This document shows positions 1 through 8,004 of a stretch of 16,131 bases of DNA, piece after piece. Every line of letters starts with the position of its first letter. Position 1 is the stretch's first letter. The notes under the pieces are model-generated. The model saw nothing but the letters and a program-made list of their open reading frames with translations. It had not been told where the DNA came from and did not search any database. This stretch comes from Burkholderiaceae bacterium (GTDB lineage: Bacteria; Pseudomonadota; Gammaproteobacteria; Burkholderiales; Burkholderiaceae), in contig CANCQD010000051.1 in assembly GCA_947380285.1 (NCBI GenBank), positions 1 through 16,131 of the forward strand, given 5' to 3'. The translations under genes were made by a program, and so were the position numbers.

Positions 1-121
1 CAAAGGTCTTCTCGCGGAAGCTATGAATGTAGGGCGCAACATCGCGCAACCACCCTACGAAAGGGAAGTTGGAGGTCGTTTCTTCGGCCATTAAGGCCTG
101 GTTCGGTGCATTTGTTGGCAT
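1..121 (-). CDS. argA: N-acetylglutamate synthase ArgA, N-terminal fragment (runs off the left edge)
   Basis: The reverse strand from the ATG at 121 is open to the window edge for 40 codons. It contains FVGWLRDVAPYIHSFREKTF, which resembles the N-terminus of bacterial ArgA (the region before the amino-acid-kinase fold, where other members have VPYIN.HRGKTFV). Known family role: ArgA transfers acetyl from acetyl-CoA to glutamate, the first step of arginine synthesis, in the cytoplasm. The gene is divergent from hrpA, with only 17 bp between the two start codons. A perfect TATAAT lies on the same strand at 136-131, so transcription would begin a few bases before the ATG, and no Shine-Dalgarno is visible. 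A second in-frame ATG at 91 (codon 11) is a possible alternative start. Only 40 residues are visible, so the assignment rests on one short conserved stretch plus the usual Burkholderiales neighbourhood. Confidence 0.72.
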   Translation of the reverse strand, partial: MPTNAPNQALMAEETTSNFPFVGWLRDVAPYIHSFREKTF

Positions 122-130
122 AGTGAGAAA

Positions 131-159
131 ATTATAGGGTGCAAGAGCCCATAAACCAA
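131..159 (-). promoter_or_regulatory. Candidate sigma70 promoter for argA
   Basis: Read on the minus strand, TATAAT occupies 136-131, and TTGGTT at 159-154 lies 17 bp upstream as a partial -35 match. The predicted transcription start, about 6-7 bases after the -10, falls near 124, only 2-3 bases before the argA ATG at 121. That would give a leaderless or nearly leaderless mRNA. The -35 overlaps the first codons of hrpA. Confidence 0.5.
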
Positions 160-3100
160 CAAAAACCCAAAGCAATGCCACAGCCTGTGCCTGCTTCCAA
201 CACCTCACGTAAGCTAGAAATTCGCTTTCCAGAGGAATTGCCGGTCTCTGGTCAGCGTCAGCTGATCAAGGATGCCCTGCAGAGCCACCAGGTGGTGATT
301 GTGTGCGGTGAGACTGGTTCGGGCAAGACCACCCAGCTTCCGAAGATCTGTTTGGATCTGGGGCGAGGGACGATTAATGGCGGCAAGCTCATTGGCCATA
401 CTCAACCACGCCGGATTGCAGCCACCGCTACGGCCAAGCGCATCGCCCAGGAGCTAGGTTCGCCCATTGGCCAAGATGTGGGCTATCAAGTTCGCTTTGC
501 TGATAAGACTAGCCATACCGCTTCTATCAAATTGATGACCGACGGCATCTTACTAGCAGAGACTCAGCGAGACCCTCAGTTACGTGCTTATGACACGCTC
601 ATCATTGACGAAGCGCATGAACGTAGTCTAAACATTGATTTCTTATTGGGTTATCTGAGGCAGCTACTCCCAAAGCGACCAGATCTCAAGCTGATCATTA
701 CCTCGGCAACCATCGATGCCCAGCGTTTTGCCGAACACTTTGCCATTAATGGCAAGGTGGCACCCGTTATCGAAGTCAGCGGTAGATTGTTTCCGGTAGA
801 GCAACGTTATGCACCACTGGAGCCGGATGCCAAGCCAGATGGCAAAAAAGAATCCAAAACCGCCAAGGAAATCCCGGATGCGGTGACAGAGGAGATCGCC
901 AGTTTATGGCGAGAAGGAGCGGCAGGCGCAGGAGACGTATTGGTCTTCTTACCAGGCGAGCGTGAGATACGCGATTGCGCAGAAGCCTTACGTAAAGATC
1001 ATGTCTTGCAGCAACGCTTTCATCCAGAGATTCTGAGTTTATTTGCTCGTCAATCCGTCGCTGAGCAAGAGAGGGTCTTTAGCCCAGGCAATGGGCGACG
1101 GATTATTCTGACAACCAACGTTGCAGAGACCTCGTTAACAGTACCGAACATTCGGTATGTGATCGATAGTGGTCTAGCGAGAGTCAAACGCTACTCCTAT
1201 CGCAATAAGGTAGAGCAGCTACAAATTGAGCCCATCTCGCAAGCTGCTGCCAATCAAAGAGCAGGGCGTTGCGGTCGTGTATCCGATGGAATCTGCGTGC
1301 GTTTATATGGCGAGCAAGATTATCTAGGGCGGCCTAAATTTACTGATCCAGAGATATTGCGTAGCTCGTTAGCTGCAGTGCTCTTGCGCATGAGCTCCTT
1401 ACGCTTACCCAAGATCCAGCATTTCCCCTTTATTGATAAACCCTTGGGTAGAGCAATTGCTGATGGCGTGCAGCTTTTGGATGAATTAGGCGCAATTGAA
1501 TTCGATGAATCAGAGCCTGCAGATGGTAAGGATATTAATAACAGCTTCAAGCTCACGGCTATTGGCAAACAATTAGCAGACTTACCGCTTGACCCGCGCA
1601 TTGGCAGAATGCTCTTAGCTGCTAAAGAGCAGAATGCCCTAAAGGAAGTCACCATCATCGCATCTGCTTTGGCAACTCAAGATCCGCGTGATCGCCCTAT
1701 GGATCAGGCTGCAGCAGCAGATCAAGCTCATCTACAGTTTGCTGATGAGCGCTCTGAGTTTCTGAGTTTCGTCAAACTCTGGAATTGGTATCAAGATGCT
1801 CTAAAACACAAACATAGCAATCGACAGCTTGAGAATCTGTGTAAAAGCAAATTTCTGTCACCACGTCGCTTACGTGAGTGGCGCGATGTTCATGGTCAAC
1901 TGCACACCATGCTGGGCGAGAAGGGTTGGAAAGAAAATGCTTTGGCCGCAACATATGAGCAGGTACACCTATCTTTATTAACAGGCCTACTCGGATATGT
2001 CGCCAAAAAAGAAGAGGATGAAAAATCCCAAGATCGCAATAGCAAAACAGGCGGTTACATTGGGGCGCGTGGCATTCGTCCATTTATCTGGCCTGGTTCG
2101 ACCATCGGCAAAAAGGCAGGCGCTTGGATTTTGGCTGGCGAACTGCAAGAAACCAATCGCATGTACGCCAGAACGATTGCTAAGATCGAGCCGCAATGGG
2201 TAGAGCGTGTTGCTGCGCATCGCCTGATCAAATCCTTGAGTGATCCATTCTGGGATAACCGCCAGGGCGAAGTCATGGCCTTTGAACGGGGTACTTTATA
2301 TGGCTTACCAATCTATCATGGGCGCCGCGTTCGCTACGAGCCACATAACCCTGAAGAGACAAGAGAGTTATTTATTCAACAAGCTTTGGTGCAAGAGGAA
2401 ATGTTTGGGCGCATGGACACACCCGCCTTGCAGCGCGAAACAGAAGCCGATGCCAAAAAGAAATACCCCAATGTGTTTGGATTCTTCTGGCATAACCGCC
2501 GACTGATTAAAGAGATTGAGGCTCTAGAGCATCGTTCGCGCCGTCCAGATGTATTGGTCGATGATGATTTGCTGTTTGCTTTTTATAACTCTCGTGTGCC
2601 CAAAGAGGTGCGCAGTCGAGAAAGCCTCAAGGCATGGTTAAGCAAAGATAAAAGCAGAGATAAAAATAAAGATGAAAACAATGAGCAAGACTTGGATGGA
2701 CAGCTCCGCTTAGAAAAAGCCGACTTGATGCGCCATGAGGCAGCTGGTATTACCGTAGATCGCTATCCGAAAACCATGTTGGTCGGCGGCGCACAGCTCA
2801 GTCTGACCTATCACTTTGAGCCTGGCAGCCCAAAGGATGGGGTAACTCTAGTTGTTCCTTTGACTCAACTTAATCAAGTGGATGGTCGTCGTTGTGAATG
2901 GCTGGTTCCCGGGATGTGTGAGGAGAAGGTACTCCTTCTCCTGAAATCCTTGCCGCAAAAACTCAGACGCCATTGCGTACCGTTGCCAGACTATGCAAAG
3001 TCCTTCCTAGAGCGAAAGTTAGAAGAGAAGCAATTTGGAACGGGCGACTTCTTAGACAGTCTAATTAGTGATATTCGTAAAGAACGTGGTTTAGAAATTA

Positions 3101-4221
3101 AACGCACAGACTTTAGGCCTGAGGCCTTGCCGTTGCACTCCTCGATGAACTTCCGCTTGATTGATGAGCATGGGCGGCAACTTGAAGTAGAGCGTAACTT
3201 GGCTCGCTTACGTTCTGAGTATGGACAGACTGCCCGCAGTGCTTTCCAAGCAATTGCTCAAGAGACAGCCCAGGTCGAGTTAGGAGTCGAGCCACCGGTT
3301 GGGGAAAGATCCCAAGCGAATACAAAGGTCGCTGATGCCACTCGCAAAGCCGAGCAGGGCGGTTATCGCACTTGGGAGTTCGGAGAGTTACCAGAAACCT
3401 TGGAGATTCAAAAAGGGAATAAGACCCTATTTGGTTATCCCGCATTAGTAGATCGCGTTGACTACTGTGATCTTGAGGTCTTTGATGATTTGGAAGAGGC
3501 GCGTAAACAACACGCTCTAGGATTGCGGCGCTTATTTGCTCTGAGTAATAAAGATACGATTAAGGCATTGCAAAAGCAGCTGCCTGGTATTCGTGAGTTG
3601 GGTTTGTTATTTATCAATGTAGGATCGGTAGAGGGTCTAATAGAGCAGATTCTCAATATCGCTCTTGAGCGTGCATTTATGACCGAGCCGCTTCCAGCCA
3701 ATGCAGAGCAATTTGCAGAGCGTCTTCAGGCAGGTAAGCCACGGTTAGCGCTGATTGCCCAAGAGATTTCGCGTCACGCATTAAATGCGTTGCAAGCCCA
3801 TGCTGATTTGCAGAAAAAAGTGGCCAGTGCAAAAGCTGCTTCACCGACTGCCTATGCTGATATTCAGACGCAAATGCAGGGGCTCATATTTCCAAAATTT
3901 GTTGCTGATATACCGTATACCCAATTAGTACACGTACCTCGTTACTTAAAAGCAATTGCAATGCGGATCGATAAATTACGTTCTAACCCCAGTCGTGACG
4001 CCCAACTCCAAAAGGATTGGGAATCCGTTGCCCGACCCTGGCAAAAGCTGATGCAGGGCAATAAGGGGGCCGCTTCGTATGCAATGGCCGAAGATCAAGC
4101 TTTAGTGGATTTCCGCTGGCAGTTGGAAGAGTTGAGGGTAGCTTTATATGCTCAGGAGTTGAAAACACCGACCCCGATGTCCTTAAAGCGCCTCGAAAAG
4201 GTTTTAGCAAGCTTGCGCTAA
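139..4221 (+). CDS. hrpA: ATP-dependent RNA helicase HrpA (DEAH-box, DUF3418 C-terminus)
   Basis: This 1360-residue protein is a DEAH-box RNA helicase of the HrpA type, slightly longer than E. coli HrpA (about 1300). Visible helicase motifs, in order: Walker A GETGSGKT at residues 57-64, DEAH at 157-160, SAT at 189-191, TTNVAETSLTVP around 325-336, and QRAGRCGR at 373-380 (motif VI). The long C-terminal half matches the HrpA-specific region ending in DUF3418, and the helicase-associated segment lies between. Known role of the family: NTP-driven remodelling of RNA or ribonucleoprotein in the cytoplasm. HrpA has been linked to rescue of stalled or collided ribosomes and to mRNA processing. A hydrophilic Lys/Asp/Asn-rich insert around residues 834-850 is probably a flexible linker. 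The start is uncertain: GTG at 139 gives the longest frame, while ATG at 175 (codon 13) is the alternative. Neither has a strong Shine-Dalgarno, and the core fold starts only near residue 27. Confidence 0.95.
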   Translation: MQEPINQQKPKAMPQPVPASNTSRKLEIRFPEELPVSGQRQLIKDALQSHQVVIVCGETGSGKTTQLPKICLDLGRGTINGGKLIGHTQPRRIAATATAKRIAQELGSPIGQDVGYQVRFADKTSHTASIKLMTDGILLAETQRDPQLRAYDTLIIDEAHERSLNIDFLLGYLRQLLPKRPDLKLIITSATIDAQRFAEHFAINGKVAPVIEVSGRLFPVEQRYAPLEPDAKPDGKKESKTAKEIPDAVTEEIASLWREGAAGAGDVLVFLPGEREIRDCAEALRKDHVLQQRFHPEILSLFARQSVAEQERVFSPGNGRRIILTTNVAETSLTVPNIRYVIDSGLARVKRYSYRNKVEQLQIEPISQAAANQRAGRCGRVSDGICVRLYGEQDYLGRPKFTDPEILRSSLAAVLLRMSSLRLPKIQHFPFIDKPLGRAIADGVQLLDELGAIEFDESEPADGKDINNSFKLTAIGKQLADLPLDPRIGRMLLAAKEQNALKEVTIIASALATQDPRDRPMDQAAAADQAHLQFADERSEFLSFVKLWNWYQDALKHKHSNRQLENLCKSKFLSPRRLREWRDVHGQLHTMLGEKGWKENALAATYEQVHLSLLTGLLGYVAKKEEDEKSQDRNSKTGGYIGARGIRPFIWPGSTIGKKAGAWILAGELQETNRMYARTIAKIEPQWVERVAAHRLIKSLSDPFWDNRQGEVMAFERGTLYGLPIYHGRRVRYEPHNPEETRELFIQQALVQEEMFGRMDTPALQRETEADAKKKYPNVFGFFWHNRRLIKEIEALEHRSRRPDVLVDDDLLFAFYNSRVPKEVRSRESLKAWLSKDKSRDKNKDENNEQDLDGQLRLEKADLMRHEAAGITVDRYPKTMLVGGAQLSLTYHFEPGSPKDGVTLVVPLTQLNQVDGRRCEWLVPGMCEEKVLLLLKSLPQKLRRHCVPLPDYAKSFLERKLEEKQFGTGDFLDSLISDIRKERGLEIKRTDFRPEALPLHSSMNFRLIDEHGRQLEVERNLARLRSEYGQTARSAFQAIAQETAQVELGVEPPVGERSQANTKVADATRKAEQGGYRTWEFGELPETLEIQKGNKTLFGYPALVDRVDYCDLEVFDDLEEARKQHALGLRRLFALSNKDTIKALQKQLPGIRELGLLFINVGSVEGLIEQILNIALERAFMTEPLPANAEQFAERLQAGKPRLALIAQEISRHALNALQAHADLQKKVASAKAASPTAYADIQTQMQGLIFPKFVADIPYTQLVHVPRYLKAIAMRIDKLRSNPSRDAQLQKDWESVARPWQKLMQGNKGAASYAMAEDQALVDFRWQLEELRVALYAQELKTPTPMSLKRLEKVLASLR

Positions 4222-4249
4222 GTCAAATCCGTACCGATATCCATTAGAT

Positions 4250-4291
4250 TTGGAGGCCTATTAAACCCTCCCAATTGCTTACAATGGAGGT
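4250..4291 (+). promoter_or_regulatory. Hairpin region and candidate -10 element upstream of the beta-propeller gene
   Basis: The gap after hrpA holds GGAGG at 4252-4256, CCTCC at 4267-4271 and a second GGAGG at 4286-4290, one base before the ATG at 4292. CCTCC plus ATTG (4274-4277) can pair with CAAT plus GGAGG (4282-4290). This gives a 9-bp stem with a 2-base bulge and a CTTA loop, which would hide the GGAGG. The upstream GGAGG can pair with the same CCTCC instead, so the two structures exclude each other. Separately, TACAAT at 4280-4285 resembles a -10 box whose start point would fall on the ATG itself (leaderless), but no good -35 is seen. No T-run follows the hairpins, so a terminator for hrpA is not supported. 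Confidence 0.4.
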
Positions 4292-5329
4292 ATGTATACA
4301 TTTATCAAGATTAGAGGTTTTCGCATTCTTGCGACCTCCACATTGTTGGCTCTTCTTGCGGTCAATCAAAATGCTTTTGCTCAAGCTGCCAATACCGTAT
4401 CGTCAGCATCTACTGCCAATCAACCAAAGTTAGCTGTCATCCTAAACTCTGGAGAAGCTTCTGTCAGTCTGATTGATATGAATACACGTCAAGTCATCAA
4501 AACAATTCCAGTTGGCAAAGAGCCTCACCATTTGATGTTGACCCCAGATCAAAAGACTTTACTGATTGCAAATGCAGCTGGTAACGATGTAGCCTTGATG
4601 AATCCAACGACTGGTGAGTTGACCGGTAAGATTCCCAACATTATTGACCCCTACCAAATTGGTTACTCGCCAAACCACAAATGGTTTGTAGCAAACGGCA
4701 ATCGTTTGGATCGTGTGGACATTTATGCGGCCAATAGTGCAGACTTGAAATTAGCTAAGACTGTGAAATTGGCTAAGACACCAAGTCATATTGCTTTTAC
4801 ATCTGATAGCAAAATTGCATTTATTACTTTGCAAGACTCTAATGAGCTTGCTGCAATTGATCTGGAAACTCAAAATGTATTGTGGACTATGCCCACAGGA
4901 AAAGTTCCTGCTGGTTTGTGGATGACGCCTGGAGACCAATATCTCTTAGTTGGCATTACTGGCGACGACTACGTTCAGGTGATTGATTGGAAAACACGTA
5001 AGGAAATAAAGCGTATTCCCACAGGCAAGGGCGCTCATAATTTCCGTCCTTTGGGTGATAAAAAGCACGTATTCGTGAGTAACCGTATTGGCTCCACAAT
5101 CAGCCTGCTCAATATGCAAACCCTGGAGAAGGTTGGTGATGTTACTGGACTGCCGGCTGGTCCTGACGACATGGAAATTACCCCGGATGGTAAAACACTT
5201 TGGGTCACTTTTCGCTTCTCGAAAAAGGTGGGGGTGATCGACATCCCAACTATGAAGTTGGTAACAGTCATTCCGGTTGGTAAATCTCCGCATGGTGTGT
5301 TCTTTACTCCAAGGGCTGGATGGGAGTAA
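4292..5329 (+). CDS. Exported YVTN-type beta-propeller repeat protein
   Basis: This 345-residue protein has a classical signal peptide (residues 1-30, hydrophobic core ILATSTLLALLAV, probable cleavage after AFA), so it should be periplasmic or secreted. The mature part is a series of about 40-residue repeats typical of YVTN/NHL-like seven-bladed propellers. Each has a VxxID strand, a VxxTIPVGKxPHH-type turn and an (x)TPDxKxLxxAN strand: IPVGKEPHH at 72-80, LAKTPSH at 160-166, MPTGKVPAG at 200-208, IPTGKGAHN at 242-250 and IPVGKSPHG at 327-335. Such propellers usually act as binding scaffolds, and some bind metals or quinone or haem cofactors. No catalytic residues can be named here. The gene overlaps or abuts the next one (NodB-like deacetylase), which suggests co-expression. 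The GGAGG one base before the ATG is too close to work as a normal ribosome-binding site for it. Confidence 0.82.
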   Translation: MYTFIKIRGFRILATSTLLALLAVNQNAFAQAANTVSSASTANQPKLAVILNSGEASVSLIDMNTRQVIKTIPVGKEPHHLMLTPDQKTLLIANAAGNDVALMNPTTGELTGKIPNIIDPYQIGYSPNHKWFVANGNRLDRVDIYAANSADLKLAKTVKLAKTPSHIAFTSDSKIAFITLQDSNELAAIDLETQNVLWTMPTGKVPAGLWMTPGDQYLLVGITGDDYVQVIDWKTRKEIKRIPTGKGAHNFRPLGDKKHVFVSNRIGSTISLLNMQTLEKVGDVTGLPAGPDDMEITPDGKTLWVTFRFSKKVGVIDIPTMKLVTVIPVGKSPHGVFFTPRAGWE

Positions 5330-5337
5330 CAGTCACA

Positions 5338-6126
5338 ATGAAGCGCATCAGTCATAAGGCATTGATCCGTACTGCAGCCGCGCTTATGCTCGGCTGTTTT
5401 TCATTGGGTGCTATTGCTCAGGCTCCCGAGTGCGGCAAAAAGGTTTACCTCACTTTTGATACAGGCAATATGTCTGTAGCAGAAAAGGTTGCCGAGATTC
5501 TCAAGCGACAGAACGTAAAAGCGACTTTCTTCTTGGCAAATGAGAAAACATTCCGCGGCGACTTTTCTTTAGATGATTCTTGGAAGACTTATTGGCAAGA
5601 GCGCGTTAAAGAAGGTCATCACTTTGGCAGCCATACCTACGACCATACCTATTTCGTAAAAGACGGCCCTAAAGGCGAAGTGTTTGAGAAGCCTCAATTT
5701 GGTCCAAAAGCAGGCATGATGATTCTGTATAACGAAGCGGCGATGTGCAAAGAGATTCGCCGAGTTGATCAGCGGTTTCAGGAGTTGACTGATCACCCGC
5801 TACAAAAGATTTGGCGTGCTCCTGGCGGCAAAACTTCACCGACCTTAATCCGGATGGGCGATATGTGCGGTTATCAGCATATTGGCTGGGCTCCCGCTGG
5901 CTTCTTGGGTGATGAGCTGAACTCGGACAAGCATCCCAATAGCAGTCTGTTAGATAAAGCGAGTCGTAATATTGCCGACGGGGATATCACCATGGCTCAC
6001 TTGGGTATTTGGTCTAGAAAAGACCCTTGGGCGCCTGCCGTTTTGGAGCAGCTCATTGTGAATCTAAAGGGTCGCGGGTTCTGCTTTGGCCTGCTCCCCA
6101 AAAATTCTGTAAATCCGTCAAAATAA
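5338..6126 (+). CDS. Exported NodB-like polysaccharide deacetylase family protein (altered metal-binding motif)
   Basis: The 262-residue product begins with a signal peptide (MKRISHKALIR, hydrophobic LMLGCFSLGAIA, cleavage near AQA at 27-29), so it should act outside the cytoplasm. The body fits the NodB / carbohydrate esterase 4 fold: motif 1 LTFDTGN at 38-44, motif 2 SHTYDH at 98-103 (H99 and H103 as metal ligands), motif 3 RAPGGK at 160-165, a tryptophan at 184 in the motif-4 region, and motif 5 MAHLGIW with H221. Family members remove N- or O-acetyl groups from glycans with a divalent metal held by Asp-His-His. Here the second Asp of TFDDG is replaced by Thr42, so metal binding or activity may be changed. 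ATG 5338 was chosen because it gives a normal Lys/Arg-rich signal-peptide start. ATG 5320 would add six residues and overlap the propeller gene by 10 bp. The natural substrate cannot be told from the sequence. Confidence 0.82.
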   Translation: MKRISHKALIRTAAALMLGCFSLGAIAQAPECGKKVYLTFDTGNMSVAEKVAEILKRQNVKATFFLANEKTFRGDFSLDDSWKTYWQERVKEGHHFGSHTYDHTYFVKDGPKGEVFEKPQFGPKAGMMILYNEAAMCKEIRRVDQRFQELTDHPLQKIWRAPGGKTSPTLIRMGDMCGYQHIGWAPAGFLGDELNSDKHPNSSLLDKASRNIADGDITMAHLGIWSRKDPWAPAVLEQLIVNLKGRGFCFGLLPKNSVNPSK

Positions 6127-6129
6127 GAT

Positions 6130-7101
6130 ATGGACTTAAGTGCATTCACCTCATTGATTTCAAACGCTTACGCAAGCGTGCAGGAATTCATTTTCTCCAA
6201 TGTGGTGGGTCCGATTCTGTATCAATTGGATTTAATGGCTTGGGCCGAGGATGTATTTGATGGAGTTGATTGGTTCTTATTTGGCTGCATTCAAATTTTC
6301 TTAATTATTGTTGTATTAAGAACGTGGGAGCGCTTAGCTCCTGCGGAACAGCAAGAACGCTTTGCAAAAACGAGTAGGGCAGATGTTTTCTATACCCTGT
6401 TTCATCGCCTAGGCATTTTCCACGGACTCATCTTCATTGCCTTATCCGGATTCTTCTTTGAGATCGATTCAATCTTGCACGACTTTCGTTTCGACCGTTT
6501 AAACGTTGAGTCGTGGTGGCCTGGGGTGAGTTCAATCCCAGTAATTAGCTTCTTGATTTACTTAGTGCTTTTGGACTTTGTTGACTACCTATATCACCGC
6601 GCCTCGCATGTATTTAACTGGTGGTGGCAGCTACACTCTTTGCATCACAGTCAAACTGTTATGACGGCATGGTCAGATAATCGCAACCACATACTCGATG
6701 ACATCATGCGCGCCACCTTTATGGCGTTCTTTGCGTTGTTGTTTGGCGTGTCTCCCGGTCAATTCATCATGTTGATAGCGCTGAGCCAATTTATTCAAAG
6801 TTGGCAGCATGCCAATATCAAAGTGCACCTTGGGTCTGCTAAATATCTGCTGATCTCTCCAATGTTTCATCGTATGCACCATGCGGTAGGCTACGGCCAT
6901 GAGGCCAAGGGTAAGCCTGGAGTCTTAGGCGGCTGTAATTTTGGCATTTTGTTCCCATGGTGGGATATGGTTTTCAGAACCGCCGTATTTCCTAAAGAGG
7001 TCTATCCTACGGGGGTGAGGAATTTAACGGTATCGCACAATATCCTCACGCAGCAATGGCAAGGTCTGGTACGCGCCGTTAAGGAATTCAAGCCTAAGTA
7101 G
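6130..7101 (+). CDS. Sterol desaturase / fatty acid hydroxylase superfamily membrane protein
   Basis: This 323-residue integral membrane protein carries the three histidine clusters of the superfamily: HRASH at 156-160, HSLHH at 169-173 and HRMHH at 247-251. Extra histidines (H187, H227) fit the usual 8-10 ligands of a di-iron centre. Hydrophobic segments lie around residues 48-63, 96-112, 134-152 and 196-222, with the His boxes facing the cytoplasm in known relatives. Family enzymes use O2 and reductant to hydroxylate or desaturate lipids such as sterols, fatty acids, carotenoids and aminolipids. The substrate here is unknown. The ATG starts three bases after the stop of the deacetylase gene with no strong Shine-Dalgarno, so translation is probably coupled. 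The cluster context hints at modification of an envelope lipid, which is inference. Confidence 0.88.
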   Translation: MDLSAFTSLISNAYASVQEFIFSNVVGPILYQLDLMAWAEDVFDGVDWFLFGCIQIFLIIVVLRTWERLAPAEQQERFAKTSRADVFYTLFHRLGIFHGLIFIALSGFFFEIDSILHDFRFDRLNVESWWPGVSSIPVISFLIYLVLLDFVDYLYHRASHVFNWWWQLHSLHHSQTVMTAWSDNRNHILDDIMRATFMAFFALLFGVSPGQFIMLIALSQFIQSWQHANIKVHLGSAKYLLISPMFHRMHHAVGYGHEAKGKPGVLGGCNFGILFPWWDMVFRTAVFPKEVYPTGVRNLTVSHNILTQQWQGLVRAVKEFKPK

Positions 7102-7103
7102 AT

Positions 7104-7115
7104 TGCAGATCTGCA
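7104..7115. repeat. Perfect 12-bp palindrome between the hydroxylase and EI24 genes
   Basis: TGCAGATCTGCA is a perfect palindrome, sitting 3-14 bases after the hydroxylase stop. It is flanked by an outer partial repeat, ATTGC (7102-7106) and GCAAT (7117-7121). No T-run follows, so it is not an intrinsic terminator. It could be an operator or chance. Confidence 0.35.
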
Positions 7116-7130
7116 GGCAATAGGAGTTGT

Positions 7131-8000
7131 ATGGTCGGATTACCGCAAGTATTTAAATCATTTGGAATGGCCTTGGTTGGGACCATGCATCCTCGGATGC
7201 TATGGCTAAGCTTAAGGCCATTTTTGATCGTGTCAGTGTTATGGGGTGTTCTGATTTGGCTGGCTTGGACTCCAGCGCTTGAGACCTTAAGCACCTTTCT
7301 AACAACATCTATCTTCACTAGTTGGATACAAGAAGGCCTTGTATGGGCCGGCTTTGAAAATGCTAGGGCATGGATTGCACCGCTATTTTTTGTGATGCTG
7401 ATTATTCCTTTGATCACAATCAGTTTGCTGATATTCATCGCCTTTTCAACAGTGCCTGCGATTGTAAAAATCGCCTGCAGACAATCCCCATTCCAAGAAC
7501 TGGAATGTAAACGCGGTGGCGGCTTCTTTGGTAGCTTGGTTTATACCTTGTGGTCAGCGCTAATTTGTTTGGCTTTAGTCATGTTGACCTTACCCGTCTG
7601 GTGGGTCCCACCATTAGTAGCAGTATTGCCTCCACTCCTCTGGGGCTGGTTAACAATGCGACTCATGTCATACGATGTCCTTGCAAAACATGCCAGCTCA
7701 GAAGAGCGGGATCTTTTACTTGAAAAATACCGCTGGCCTTTGCTCTGTATGGGCATTGCATCGGGGATGTTGGGTGCGGTGCCTACTTTCTTTTGGGCCA
7801 CGTCCGCCTTGGCATTGGTTTTATTCCCGATCGTGAGCTTTATAGCGCTCTGGATTTATTCTTTGATCTTTGTGTTTGCTGCTTTATGGTTCAGCTATTT
7901 CTTGTTAGATGCTCTCAAGCAACTGAGAGAGGACGAGTTGGACAAAGCGCTTACTGTGCAATCGCGTGTTGTTGATATGGCGCTTCCGAATCAGAATTAA
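7131..8000 (+). CDS. EI24 domain-containing multi-pass membrane protein (CysZ-like superfamily)
   Basis: This 289-residue, very hydrophobic protein has about six candidate membrane segments (roughly 28-47, 82-106, 137-155, 160-176, 203-224, 227-258). A conserved-looking cytoplasmic stretch RGGGFFGSL (128-136) and MSYDVLAKHASSEER (179-193) match the EI24 family as found in betaproteobacteria. EI24/CysZ relatives include the sulfate permease CysZ, but most family members have no proven substrate, and nothing here proves sulfate transport. AGGAG at 7122-7126 lies four bases before the ATG, a good ribosome-binding site. The gene follows the hydroxylase after 29 bp and precedes the molybdopterin-binding gene by four bases, so it is probably in the same transcript. 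Confidence 0.78.
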   Translation: MVGLPQVFKSFGMALVGTMHPRMLWLSLRPFLIVSVLWGVLIWLAWTPALETLSTFLTTSIFTSWIQEGLVWAGFENARAWIAPLFFVMLIIPLITISLLIFIAFSTVPAIVKIACRQSPFQELECKRGGGFFGSLVYTLWSALICLALVMLTLPVWWVPPLVAVLPPLLWGWLTMRLMSYDVLAKHASSEERDLLLEKYRWPLLCMGIASGMLGAVPTFFWATSALALVLFPIVSFIALWIYSLIFVFAALWFSYFLLDALKQLREDELDKALTVQSRVVDMALPNQN

Positions 8001-8004
8001 TACG

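Noticed and set aside
1320..2276. Several open frames on the minus strand and in other + frames within hrpA
   Set aside because: They lie wholly within the clear hrpA frame, have no recognisable motifs or ribosome-binding sites, and look like shadows of the coding strand.
2636..2700. Lys/Asp/Asn-rich A-rich stretch in hrpA as a frameshift or slippage site
   Set aside because: The frame runs unbroken through it, with the DUF3418 region continuing after; it is better read as a flexible linker.
7966..8004. GTG 7966 as start of the molybdopterin-binding-domain gene
   Set aside because: It would overlap the end of the EI24 gene by 35 bases with no ribosome-binding site, and the added residues (MLLIWRFRIRINT) have no family counterpart.
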